NCBI RefSeq assembly: GCF_001884045.1
Contig: NZ_MACF01000104.1
Coordinates: 1-64,000 of the forward strand
Direction of reading: 5' to 3'
Length of the DNA: 64,000 nucleotides
From: Bacillus mobilis
GTDB lineage: Bacteria > Bacillota > Bacilli > Bacillales > Bacillaceae_G
The notes beneath the pieces are model-generated. The model saw nothing but the letters and a program-made list of their open reading frames with translations. It searched no databases and was not told the DNA's origin. Both the position numbers and the translations under genes were made by a program. Below, in pieces: positions 41,722-49,983 of the stretch; positions within the stretch are counted from its first letter, which is position 1, and each line of letters opens with the position of its first letter.

Positions 41722-44358
41722 TTGAAAAATAAGATCGTAAAAATTGGGAAATTTTATTTGGTTACCGGACTTGTTTTTACTCAATTTAGTAATCTCGATG
41801 TTTTTTCAAGCACTGCATATGCAATTGTCGATAAAAATATACCAGCGTTTACAATGAGTATTGATAAGGATACGAAAAAGGTGAATGAAGAAGTCATTGT
41901 CACTATTGAAAGTTTAAATAGTGAGGAGAGAATAATTGAATTTTTGTTACCAGATGGTGCTGATTTCAGTGAAGAAGTTACAAAGAAACTGAACATGGAA
42001 AATGTAATGATCGATGCCATCAATGTAGTAGGGAATTCAAGGATTCGAATTGAAAAAAAGGAATCAAACAATGCTTTAGGAAAAGTTTTTATAGCAGCTA
42101 AAATGACTAAATCTGGGGATTTTGAGTTTGGAGCAAAGAGTCAAAATGGAAATACTGAGATGAAAAGAAATAAAATCGGTATTAGTGTTTTAAATGATGT
42201 TAAAGAAACTAGTGATAAGAAGCATATAGAACAAGCGGAAAACTCATTAGTAGAGCAGACTGAGGCTATTAATGAGAATCCAATTGTGATTAAGGAGTCA
42301 GAAGATATTTCAATCACTCAAAAAGGCCTTAGTGAATCTGAAGATATTGCGAATAACGAAGTAAAAACAAAAGAGGATACAAATGAAAAATCACCATACA
42401 TAATGGATGAAAATATTTATGATGAAAAAACAAATAAATCTATTGAAGATGGAAATGTGCATCAAGTGGAACTAGATCGGAAAAATATAGAGAATCCAGT
42501 GGTGGCAGATAAAAAAGAGGAAAGGGATATTCCTTTGACAGAGTATGCTGCTGGCTCTTATCAAAGTATTTTAAAATACCCGAATGTAAAAGTAATCAAT
42601 GAGAGAACGGGTGAGGGACCTACTATTTCAGGGAAATATGCATTTCAATTAAGGTGGAGTCCAGACGTAAGTTATGAAGTATCAGGGGAAGATCGTACGT
42701 ATAGTACATATTATAGATTCACTAGTGGCAATGCTAATAAAAAATCTTACGTATTGATAAAAAATGTAGGATTTTATAATGGTTCATGGATGGATTTACG
42801 TATTAATGTTCTAGATATCAGTAGTGGTTATATTAAGATATATAAGCCTACGACTAGAAGGGATGCAGATGACTTTTTAAGGGTGAATTATAACGGTTCT
42901 AAAGGCTCTGTGGCAAAACTTTCTTACGAATTTATCAATCATAAAACCGGGGATAAAACACGGGTATCATCAATGTGGAATTTTAAAAGATTAAATAGTT
43001 ATAAGTCGATAGATTTACGGACAGATGGAAGCTATTTATCTAATTTATATACGTATGATACAACTGCTATCGCGTATAAAGATAATGGTAATAGCACAAG
43101 TAATTTTGTTGGTACTGTCGGTGGAGAAAAATTAAATACGAATATGTCGATTACATTTGATGAGATTGATGAGTTACCAGTTCGCTTAAATTTAGAAAAA
43201 ACAGTAGGGTATTTGAAGTATGATCGTGATGCGATTTCTAAAGTTGAGTTGCCGGCACCAGATGTTGAGGGTAACACGACAGAAGATGATTCGCGGGAGA
43301 TGACTTATTATATTTACCAGAATGTACCTTCTCAATCATCAACATCTTATTATGCAAAATCGTTATCTATTGAAAGTGAAGTAGATAAAAGTTTTAAGCT
43401 TAAAAATGTAGAGATAACGGATGAAGAACATAATGATGTTAGTAAATTTTTTGATGTAACAATAAAAAATAATAAAATTATTGCTACAGCAAAAGCGAAT
43501 GTAATTGGGACAAGTCAATTCAATGATAAATTTTACAGAATTAAAGTGACGGGTTCAATTGTAGAAAATACTGACTTCATGAAGTATTACAAAAATGGAT
43601 ATCTCGAAATTCCAGTTGTAGCTAAAAACTATGTAGATGGTGACAAAAAAGGACAAACGAGTAATCAAGATATCACAAAAATAAAGTATAAAGGTATTCC
43701 TACAGGAGAAGCAGTTCCTCAAACTGTTAAAGTTGGTACTGATATATCTAAAATGGATATTTCAAAATTTGTGACAAATTTATCTGTAGACACGAATGCG
43801 AAGATAGATAAACCGATATCTGTAGTACGATTAGAGGATATACCAAAAACGGATACTCCGGGTAATTATACTGTTACAGCGATAATCAAAACGAAGCAGG
43901 GAGTAGAGGCAAAAGTTAAAGTGCCTATAAAAATTGTAGAAGGAACTTTGAAGCTAGTAGATGTCCCGAAAGTAATTTCTTTTCATAACTTAGTTATGCC
44001 ATCTAAACCAACGATATATGCTCCTTCTCTCATTGATGGAAAAGTAACAGTAGTAGATGCGAGGGCAAAAAAACAAAAATGGCGTTTAGGTGTAAAAGAA
44101 ATAAAACCACTTACATCTAGTTATGGTGATCAGCTAATTGGTGCGATGGTTTATACAGATAAAAAAGGTATCAACCATACGTTAAGTATGGAAAATACTG
44201 AAGTATTATCACACACTTTAAAAGACGATAATGATTATGATGTTTCTTGGAACCAAAATCAAGGGATTCGATTGCAAGTGGCTCCGGGGCCAAACGTAAA
44301 AGCTAAAACTAAGTATAAAGGTAAGTTACAGTGGACGTTAACAGATGCTCCTATTTAA
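41722..44358 (+). CDS. Large WxL-domain surface protein
   Basis: An 878-residue secreted protein starting at TTG 41722 behind GAGAGGAGGAAG. A signal peptide (IGKFYLVTGLVFTQFSNLDVFSSTAYA) is followed by an adhesin-like beta region, a charged linker (~residues 150-275), further beta domains and, in the last ~190 residues, a WxL domain: KQKWRLGVKEIKPL (first WxL) and GKLQWTLTDAPI (second, at the very end). WxL domains bind peptidoglycan non-covalently. First gene of the surface cluster, directly behind ComA-type boxes C and D. Confidence 0.85.
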   Translation: MKNKIVKIGKFYLVTGLVFTQFSNLDVFSSTAYAIVDKNIPAFTMSIDKDTKKVNEEVIVTIESLNSEERIIEFLLPDGADFSEEVTKKLNMENVMIDAINVVGNSRIRIEKKESNNALGKVFIAAKMTKSGDFEFGAKSQNGNTEMKRNKIGISVLNDVKETSDKKHIEQAENSLVEQTEAINENPIVIKESEDISITQKGLSESEDIANNEVKTKEDTNEKSPYIMDENIYDEKTNKSIEDGNVHQVELDRKNIENPVVADKKEERDIPLTEYAAGSYQSILKYPNVKVINERTGEGPTISGKYAFQLRWSPDVSYEVSGEDRTYSTYYRFTSGNANKKSYVLIKNVGFYNGSWMDLRINVLDISSGYIKIYKPTTRRDADDFLRVNYNGSKGSVAKLSYEFINHKTGDKTRVSSMWNFKRLNSYKSIDLRTDGSYLSNLYTYDTTAIAYKDNGNSTSNFVGTVGGEKLNTNMSITFDEIDELPVRLNLEKTVGYLKYDRDAISKVELPAPDVEGNTTEDDSREMTYYIYQNVPSQSSTSYYAKSLSIESEVDKSFKLKNVEITDEEHNDVSKFFDVTIKNNKIIATAKANVIGTSQFNDKFYRIKVTGSIVENTDFMKYYKNGYLEIPVVAKNYVDGDKKGQTSNQDITKIKYKGIPTGEAVPQTVKVGTDISKMDISKFVTNLSVDTNAKIDKPISVVRLEDIPKTDTPGNYTVTAIIKTKQGVEAKVKVPIKIVEGTLKLVDVPKVISFHNLVMPSKPTIYAPSLIDGKVTVVDARAKKQKWRLGVKEIKPLTSSYGDQLIGAMVYTDKKGINHTLSMENTEVLSHTLKDDNDYDVSWNQNQGIRLQVAPGPNVKAKTKYKGKLQWTLTDAPI

Positions 44359-44411
44359 AAAGGCTATATCTAAGATAAATTAGGTATAAAACTTAAAAAG
44401 GAGAGAATGTA

Positions 44412-44798
44412 ATGAGAAATAAAGGCTTATTTTTGATATATGTTACATTTACTTGTTTAACAACGTTTTTATATTGCGAAACTGTTTTGGCAGGTGGCAT
44501 GAATTCAAAAGCAGGAATATCATTTTCAAATAGTTATATACCGAATATAGATCCTGAATCAATCATACCAGATGGGTCTATATTAATAGATAATACATCT
44601 GATGACCATATGAACAAAAAAGAGTTACCGAGAACAGGATCTTATTCAATTTTTGGGATTCAATGCAAAGGATTCGTAAGCATACTAATAGGTTTAGCTA
44701 TTCTAGTAACATTAGGTAGAAATAATAATAGGGAAGATAGAAATCAAAAGTTTCTATTAAATAAACAAATTAACTTAAAAAGTGGAGGTAAGTTATGA
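44412..44798 (+). CDS. Small LPXTG-containing protein of WxL cluster
   Basis: A 128-residue protein: signal peptide to about residue 27, a short segment, LPRTG at residues 72-76, a hydrophobic stretch (GFVSILIGLAILVTLG), then an unusually long hydrophilic tail of about 27 residues (GRNNNREDRNQKFLLNKQ...). WxL clusters usually carry a small LPXTG protein. The long tail after the membrane segment is odd for a sortase substrate. Its stop overlaps the next start (ATGA). Confidence 0.8.
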   Translation: MRNKGLFLIYVTFTCLTTFLYCETVLAGGMNSKAGISFSNSYIPNIDPESIIPDGSILIDNTSDDHMNKKELPRTGSYSIFGIQCKGFVSILIGLAILVTLGRNNNREDRNQKFLLNKQINLKSGGKL

Positions 44799-45577
44799 AA
44801 CTAACAAAATTAGCATTAGCAGGTGCAGTGTCACTATCAACTTTAGCAGGGGGAACTTCAGCATTCGCAGAAGAAGCTGGGAAAATGAATTCTTTAACAG
44901 ATGTTACATTCACAGAGAATAGTGATGTTACGAACCCAATTAACCCAATTGACCCAGAAGAAGAAGTAACAACGATAGGGAATCCAGATGATCCAAAAGA
45001 TCCAAAGGATCCTAAAAATCCAGATGACCCAGAAAATCCAGAGGATAATAATCATGAAATTGGAACACAAGGTCCATTAAGTATTGATTATGTATCGAAT
45101 TTCCATTTTGGTAAACACAATATTTCTGGTAGTGATCAAGTGTACTTTGCAAAATTAGACACAGTAAAAGGTAAAGATGGAAATAAAGAAGTACCAAACT
45201 TTGTACAAGTAACAGATAACCGTGGTACGAATAAAGGATGGAAACTAACAGTAAAACAAAATGGTCAATTTAAAGCTGCAGAGACTGAATTAACTGGTGC
45301 AGAATTAAAGTTAAGTAATCCGTTTGTAAATTCTGCAGCAGATAAAAAATTCGCTCCAGCGGCAACAGAAGTAACATTAAATCCAGATGGTTCTACACAA
45401 GAAGTAACAACTGCAGAAGCAGGTAAAGGTATGGGAACATGGACGACAGCTTACGGTAAAGACAATGTTGAAGGAACAAAGAGTGTTAGTTTATCTGTAC
45501 CAGGTACAACTGCGAAAGTAAAAGATACAAAGTATAAAACATCATTAACATGGACTTTAGAGGATACACCGCAATAA
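44795..45577 (+). CDS. WxL-domain surface protein
   Basis: A 260-residue secreted protein: signal MKLTKLALAGAVSLSTLAGGTSAFAEE, an acidic Pro/Asp-rich repeat linker (DDPKDPKDPKNPDDPENPED), then a WxL domain spanning most of the protein with GWKLTVKQNGQF and the terminal LTWTLEDTPQ. GTGGAGGTAAGTT provides a ribosome site inside the previous gene. Nearly duplicate in architecture to the next gene. Confidence 0.92.
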   Translation: MKLTKLALAGAVSLSTLAGGTSAFAEEAGKMNSLTDVTFTENSDVTNPINPIDPEEEVTTIGNPDDPKDPKDPKNPDDPENPEDNNHEIGTQGPLSIDYVSNFHFGKHNISGSDQVYFAKLDTVKGKDGNKEVPNFVQVTDNRGTNKGWKLTVKQNGQFKAAETELTGAELKLSNPFVNSAADKKFAPAATEVTLNPDGSTQEVTTAEAGKGMGTWTTAYGKDNVEGTKSVSLSVPGTTAKVKDTKYKTSLTWTLEDTPQ

Positions 45578-45629
45578 GTTTTTTGTTTTGAAAATTGAAA
45601 ATATAGAAAGTAGAAAAGGAGAAAGAATC

Positions 45630-46367
45630 ATGAAATTAACAAAATTAGCGTTAGCGGGTGCGGTATCATTAACAGCATTAGCGGGAGGAACATCAGCATT
45701 TGCAGCAGAACAAGATGGTGGAACATTAAATTCGAAAGCATTTATCAAATTTGAAAAAAATACAGAAACTGTAGATCCAACTGATCCAATTAATCCTGGT
45801 GAACCAGTAGAACCAGTAGTAGATCCGGGAAATCCAGATGATACACATGAAAAAGGAACGGATGGCCCATTAAGTATTGACTATGTATCAAATCTTAATT
45901 TTGAAACACAAAAAGCTTCTGGTAATAATGAAATTTATTTTGCAAAATTAGATGAAGTGAAAGCTCAAGATGGAAATAAAGAAGTACCAAACTTTGTACA
46001 AGTAACAGATAACCGTGGTACAAATGCAGGATGGAAACTATCAGTAACACAAAATGATCAATTTAAAACAGCTGATAATAAAGAATTAACAGGAGCTGCA
46101 TTGACATTGAAAAATGGAACGCCAAATTCAGCTTCAGGTAGTGATGCCCCAACAGCTGCACAAGATATTGCATTAGTTCCAGGACAAGCATCTGATGTTT
46201 TGATAGCTCAAGAAGAGCAAGGTATGGGAACATGGACAAATGCTTTCGGTAAATCAGTAGAAGAAGGCAAAAAGAGCGTAGAGTTAAGTGTACCAGGTAA
46301 AACGAAAAAAGAACAAGCACAGTACACAACGTCTCTAACTTGGGAATTAAAAGACGCTCCAATGTAA
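45630..46367 (+). CDS. WxL-domain surface protein (paralogue)
   Basis: A 245-residue paralogue of the preceding gene: signal MKLTKLALAGAVSLTALAGGTSAFAAE, Pro/Asp linker (DPTDPINPGEPVEPVVDPGNPDD), then GWKLSVTQNDQF and the terminal LTWELKDAPM. Start 45630 follows AAAGGAG; the open frame upstream is not supported. Blocks such as NKEVPNFVQVTDNRGTN are identical in both genes, so they arose by tandem duplication. Confidence 0.92.
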   Translation: MKLTKLALAGAVSLTALAGGTSAFAAEQDGGTLNSKAFIKFEKNTETVDPTDPINPGEPVEPVVDPGNPDDTHEKGTDGPLSIDYVSNLNFETQKASGNNEIYFAKLDEVKAQDGNKEVPNFVQVTDNRGTNAGWKLSVTQNDQFKTADNKELTGAALTLKNGTPNSASGSDAPTAAQDIALVPGQASDVLIAQEEQGMGTWTNAFGKSVEEGKKSVELSVPGKTKKEQAQYTTSLTWELKDAPM

Positions 46368-46470
46368 TATTGTTTTACTTGGAACGTTTTAAGAAGGAGA
46401 TAAAGATAGATTTACTATCTTTATCTCTTTCGTTTGTCTATTAAAACTATGGATAGGAAAGGAATTTAGT

Positions 46471-47484
46471 ATGAAAAAAATATTAAGTAGTTTACTAGTT
46501 ATTGTTTTTCTTTTTAACATATATAGCCTTCAGATAAATGCAGCAGAAATGAAATTCGCTGTAAATGCAGTAATACCTGAGAATCAAGTGGATAAGAATC
46601 AGACGTATTTTGATTTAAAGATGGAGCCAGGACAAAAACAAACGCTTCAAGTACAAATGAAAAATGATACAGATAAAGAGGTAATTGTAGAAACTCATAC
46701 GAATACAGCTATTACAAATAGTAATGGAATAACTGATTACAGTGTGATTGCCCCTCAACTTGATTCTACTCTTAAAATCCCATTTTCAAAAATTGCTAAA
46801 GTGCAAAAAGAAACGAAAATACCTGCAAAAAGTACAGTTACATTAGATGTAAACATTGAAATGCCAAGTGAAGTATTTGATGGAGTTATTTTAGGTGGGC
46901 TTTATTTTAAAGAGAAAGAAAATGATAAAGAAAAGAAAAGTGCAAAAGAAGTACAAATTGAAAACAAATATGCATATGCCATTGGTGTTGTCCTAAGAGA
47001 AACGGATGCTGAAGTAAAGCCTGATATGAAATTAAATGAAGTAAAACCAGGGCAAGTGAATGCACGTAATGTTGTAACAGCAAATTTACAAAATATAAAA
47101 CCAGCAATGTTAAAGGATTTAAGCGTAGATGCAAAAGTGTATACAGAAAAAGGTAAAGATGTACTACATGAAACGAAAAAAGAGAATTTGCGCATGGCAC
47201 CGAACTCTAACTTTGATTATGCAATTAGCTGGGATAATAAAGCTTTAGAGCCAGGAACATACCGTCTAGAAATGAAAGCAACTGATGGGGATCAGAAGTG
47301 GGAGTGGACGAAGAAATTTACGATTGAAGGAAAAGAAGCAAAGAAGTTAAACGATACAGCGGTAGAAGCTAAAAAAGATTATACTCTGTACTATATAATA
47401 GGAGGGGTTTTACTACTGATTGTATTATTAGCTGTAGTATTTTGGTTGGGAAGACGAACAAAGAAAAAAGAGGATGAGAAGTAA
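46471..47484 (+). CDS. WxL-interacting membrane-anchored protein (DUF916/DUF3324)
   Basis: A 337-residue protein: signal peptide (ILSSLLVIVFLFNIYSLQINAAE), DUF916 region (FAVNAVIPENQVDKNQTYFDLKMEPGQKQTLQVQMKNDTDKE), a DUF3324 region (LRETDAEVKPDMKLNEVKPGQVNARNVVTANLQN), one C-terminal membrane helix (LYYIIGGVLLLIVLLAVVFWL) and a basic tail. It is the usual last member of WxL clusters, thought to hold WxL proteins at the envelope. Start follows AAAGGAA. Confidence 0.92.
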   Translation: MKKILSSLLVIVFLFNIYSLQINAAEMKFAVNAVIPENQVDKNQTYFDLKMEPGQKQTLQVQMKNDTDKEVIVETHTNTAITNSNGITDYSVIAPQLDSTLKIPFSKIAKVQKETKIPAKSTVTLDVNIEMPSEVFDGVILGGLYFKEKENDKEKKSAKEVQIENKYAYAIGVVLRETDAEVKPDMKLNEVKPGQVNARNVVTANLQNIKPAMLKDLSVDAKVYTEKGKDVLHETKKENLRMAPNSNFDYAISWDNKALEPGTYRLEMKATDGDQKWEWTKKFTIEGKEAKKLNDTAVEAKKDYTLYYIIGGVLLLIVLLAVVFWLGRRTKKKEDEK

Positions 47485-47503
47485 TAAATTTGAGAGGGTA
47501 CAT

Positions 47504-47536
47504 AAAAACACTGTTACTTAAAAACAGTGTTTTTTA
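47504..47536 (+). terminator. Terminator of the WxL operon
   Basis: AAACACTGTT-ACTTAAA-AACAGTGTTT followed by a T-rich tract. Confidence 0.92.
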
Positions 47537-47565
47537 TTTTCTGTTTCATATTTTACGAAGAACAA

Positions 47566-47620
47566 TTGCGTTTGAACGATAAGGTTTTTCGGTGGAAAAA
47601 GGACAATTGCTATTTATACT
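47566..47620 (+). promoter_or_regulatory. ComA-type box E and promoter
   Basis: TTGCGT-ttga-ACGATA-aggttt-TTCGGT (47566-47593), then TATACT at 47615, 27 bases from the start of the third element. No convincing coding gene follows. Confidence 0.55.
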
Positions 47621-47626
47621 ATACGT

Positions 47627-47852
47627 ACAGGGAAATGAATAATTTAATTTTTGTTTGTAGTTAAGTATTTATTTAGTATGCTTTACGCTATCCATTGTAT
47701 TAATTCTCAGTTATTATTTTTCAGCACATAGTTGTTAGTTATCTGTTTTCTTTATACCCATTTCATAAGTGTTAAATAGCGTAAAGAGTACCCTGGTTTA
47801 TGTAATGTTAATTGTTGAAAGCCATCTTACGTGTAAGGTGGCTTTTATGTAT
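47627..47852 (+). ncRNA. Candidate box-E transcript, noncoding or micro-peptide
   Basis: From the box-E promoter to the hairpin AAAGCCATCTTAC-GTGT-AAGGTGGCTTT (47816-47845) with TTATGTATTTT behind. The stretch has stops in all frames; the only frames with any start are MNNLIFVCS (ATG 47638, at the very 5' end after AGGGAA) and a 17-codon frame at 47680 without ribosome site. Confidence 0.35.
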
Positions 47853-47891
47853 TTTAGTTACATCTATTGTTGTGAGATACCGAAAGAAAAA

Positions 47892-47946
47892 TTGCGTTCG
47901 TACGTGGGAATCGTTCGGTGAAATAAATTGGAACATGTATTATAGT
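47892..47946 (+). promoter_or_regulatory. ComA-type box F and promoter
   Basis: TTGCGT-tcgt-ACGTGG-gaatcg-TTCGGT (47892-47919), then TATAGT at 47941, 27 bases from the start of the third element. Confidence 0.55.
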
Positions 47947-47952
47947 TTAATT

Positions 47953-48308
47953 AAAGGCAAACCAAAACTCGCGAGGACTAACAACTTAATATATTGCCTT
48001 GTATTAGGGTGTGTAGTCGTATTCAAGTATATACTAATTAGTAATAAACAATATAAAAAATGTTTGAAAGACAGTCAATTATTTTAAGACACGGTAAAAA
48101 AATTGCTGTATTAAGTTGTTGTTATTTCAACTTATCGTTGTTAAAAGAGAGTAGTAAAAGAGTAACTTAGGGTTGAGTTACTCCAATTGATAAAAATCCT
48201 ATACTTTGTCAATATAGTGATTTTATCATCTACTATTTGTTGTTATTTGGAGTTTGTTGTTTGTTTTTTGTTTGTTTTGTTAGGGCCTCCTTTAAGGGGG
48301 CCTTTTTT
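47953..48308 (+). ncRNA. Candidate box-F transcript, noncoding
   Basis: From the box-F promoter to the terminator GGCCTCC-TTTAA-GGGGGCC-TTTTTT at 48284-48308. Internal hairpins include AAGTTG/CAACTT near 48113 and GAGTAACT/AGTTACTC at 48160-48182. Open frames here lack ribosome sites or run across the terminator. Confidence 0.35.
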
Positions 48309-48341
48309 CTATGGAAAACGGATGAAGTGCATCCCTATACA

Positions 48342-48394
48342 TAAAAAAATCCTCTTTAAAATAGCCGTATGTTAATGACTATTTTAAAGAGGAA
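48342..48394 (-). terminator. Terminator of the lipoprotein gene
   Basis: TCCTCTTTAAAATAG and CTATTTTAAAGAGGA with seven T in the minus sense. Confidence 0.93.
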
Positions 48395-48410
48395 TGCATG
48401 ATATATATTA

Positions 48411-49007
48411 TCACTTGCTGAAATACTCCGTCTCAATATTCTTTTCCTTCAAAAACGTTTCAATCTCTTTTTGCTTCCTACCATTCACTTGCTCAAAGCG
48501 TTTTGTAAAAGAAAAATCAGTTTTGAATAAGTTACCATCTTGAGCGAGTTTGTCTAATTCTTGCTCTAGTTCTACTGAAAGTGTTGTAGATGCTGAAATG
48601 AATTCGTACATTTCTTTCGAAGGTTTTTTGTAATCATCAGGGATCGTATTGTTACTAATAAAATCATGGAAGTTCGCATCATTTTGTTTTGCTAAATCTA
48701 CTAGTTGTTGTAGTTTCTCCCGGTCGGATTCCGTGATTTCCTCGTCAGACATGGCTGACGAAAGTGGAACGATGTTTTCGTCCAACTCTCCGCTATAATC
48801 TAAATACGTTTTTATATTTTGTTTCATTTCATCTTCATTAATCGTTTCATTCTTTTTTGAGGAAGTGAATATAGTTTCTGGAATTTTTATCGTAACATCT
48901 TTAATAGATTGTACATCGTTTTCTTCCTTAGGTTGTGCACTGTTTGAACAAGCTGATAGAAATAAAATTGTAAGTAACGTGAGTGGGTATAAAATATACT
49001 TTTTCAT
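48411..49007 (-). CDS. NDxxF-motif lipoprotein
   Basis: A 198-residue lipoprotein: signal MKKYILYPLTLLTILFLSAC (lipobox LSAC, Cys 20), then a helical, very acidic domain containing QNDANFHDF, the NDxxF motif after which the family is named. Function unknown. Start 49007 follows AAAAGGAG; the longer frame lacks a site. It begins 17 bases after the HAAS-domain gene and is probably in one operon with it. Confidence 0.85.
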   Translation of the reverse strand: MKKYILYPLTLLTILFLSACSNSAQPKEENDVQSIKDVTIKIPETIFTSSKKNETINEDEMKQNIKTYLDYSGELDENIVPLSSAMSDEEITESDREKLQQLVDLAKQNDANFHDFISNNTIPDDYKKPSKEMYEFISASTTLSVELEQELDKLAQDGNLFKTDFSFTKRFEQVNGRKQKEIETFLKEKNIETEYFSK

Positions 49008-49024
49008 CTTAATCTCCTTTTGCA

Positions 49025-49585
49025 TTAGTGTCTTTGTAAAATAGCTATATTCCATTTCAAGTACTTAACTAAAGTTGCGTATAGATGTTTTATCATTTGA
49101 TAACATATGACAGATATGAGTAAACCGCTGCAAAAAGCGATGAACACATTATAAACATCGGAATAGCTAATTTGATGAAACCCTTTAAAGAATCCTAACC
49201 CTATTAATAAAATAGGTGAGATGATTAATAATGGAGTGGCAATGATAAGTGCTAGAAGAATCGGTAATAAAAAGAGTAGTACGAAAAAGGCGATAATGAT
49301 AAAGGCAAAGTTTAAAACACTTAAGCTCATAACAGAAAATAGTGCGGTTATCATATTTTTAAAGCTTCGTTTATTATCAGCATTGCTTACTGCATAGGAA
49401 ACAGTAAGTTCTTTCGCGATCGTTTTAGGGTTTCCTAGTTTTCTAGAAATTTCTTCTTCGCATTTTCCATCTTGTTTACCACTGATAAAATGAGTTTCAT
49501 ACTCCGAAATAATATCTTTCTTTTCTACATTAGGCATATTCCGTAGGGAAGAATGAAGTTGTTCCAAAAATTCATTTTTGTTCAT
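49025..49585 (-). CDS. HAAS-domain (DUF1700) membrane protein
   Basis: A 186-residue protein. The first ~80 residues are the HAAS domain (MNKNEFLEQLHSSLRNMPNVEKKDIISEYETHFISGKQDGKCEEEISRKLGNPKTIAKEL), followed by four membrane helices. HAAS proteins usually accompany a PadR regulator; none is present here. Start 49585 follows AAGGAAGTG. Role unknown. Confidence 0.9.
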   Translation of the reverse strand: MNKNEFLEQLHSSLRNMPNVEKKDIISEYETHFISGKQDGKCEEEISRKLGNPKTIAKELTVSYAVSNADNKRSFKNMITALFSVMSLSVLNFAFIIIAFFVLLFLLPILLALIIATPLLIISPILLIGLGFFKGFHQISYSDVYNVFIAFCSGLLISVICYQMIKHLYATLVKYLKWNIAILQRH

Positions 49586-49868
49586 AACAATCACTTCCTT
49601 TATAAAATGATGAATGAAAGCTGAGAATCCTATTTTTGAAAGGGAGGATACGAAATACAAAGCGTGTTCCAATTAATGGGTATTCCAATATTTACAAATA
49701 TATCATTTACTAGTGTTCTTTGCAAGGTACTGTGAAGTTTTTAATACTGTGATGAGATAAAAGTTTTCCGTATATTTTTAGAGGAGATATAAAAATATTA
49801 TTTTAGGATAAGCAAAGGTTGTAAGCGTATTCTCTAATGGTTGTCAAAAAACTGTCAAATTCATATTG

Positions 49869-49935
49869 TTGGAAAAATAATGCATTTGTACTATAATAAT
49901 AAACAATACTTCACCACATTAATTAACTAGGTGAA
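49869..49935 (+). promoter_or_regulatory. alsSD promoter and leader inverted repeat
   Basis: TTGGAA at 49869, 17-base spacer, TATAAT at 49892. The leader then holds TTCACC (49910) and GGTGAA (49930), an inverted repeat 14 bases apart. No alsR gene is adjacent. Confidence 0.6.
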
Positions 49936-49983
49936 ATTAAAAAATCTTTATTACACACATTATGAAATAAAGGAATGATTAGT

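Noticed and set aside
47812-48087. 91-codon plus-strand frame
   Set aside because: It starts inside the terminator at 47816-47845, runs across ComA-type box F and its -10 box, and has no ribosome site.
48187-48375. 62-codon plus-strand frame starting with TTG
   Set aside because: It reads through the strong terminator at 48284-48308 and has no ribosome site.
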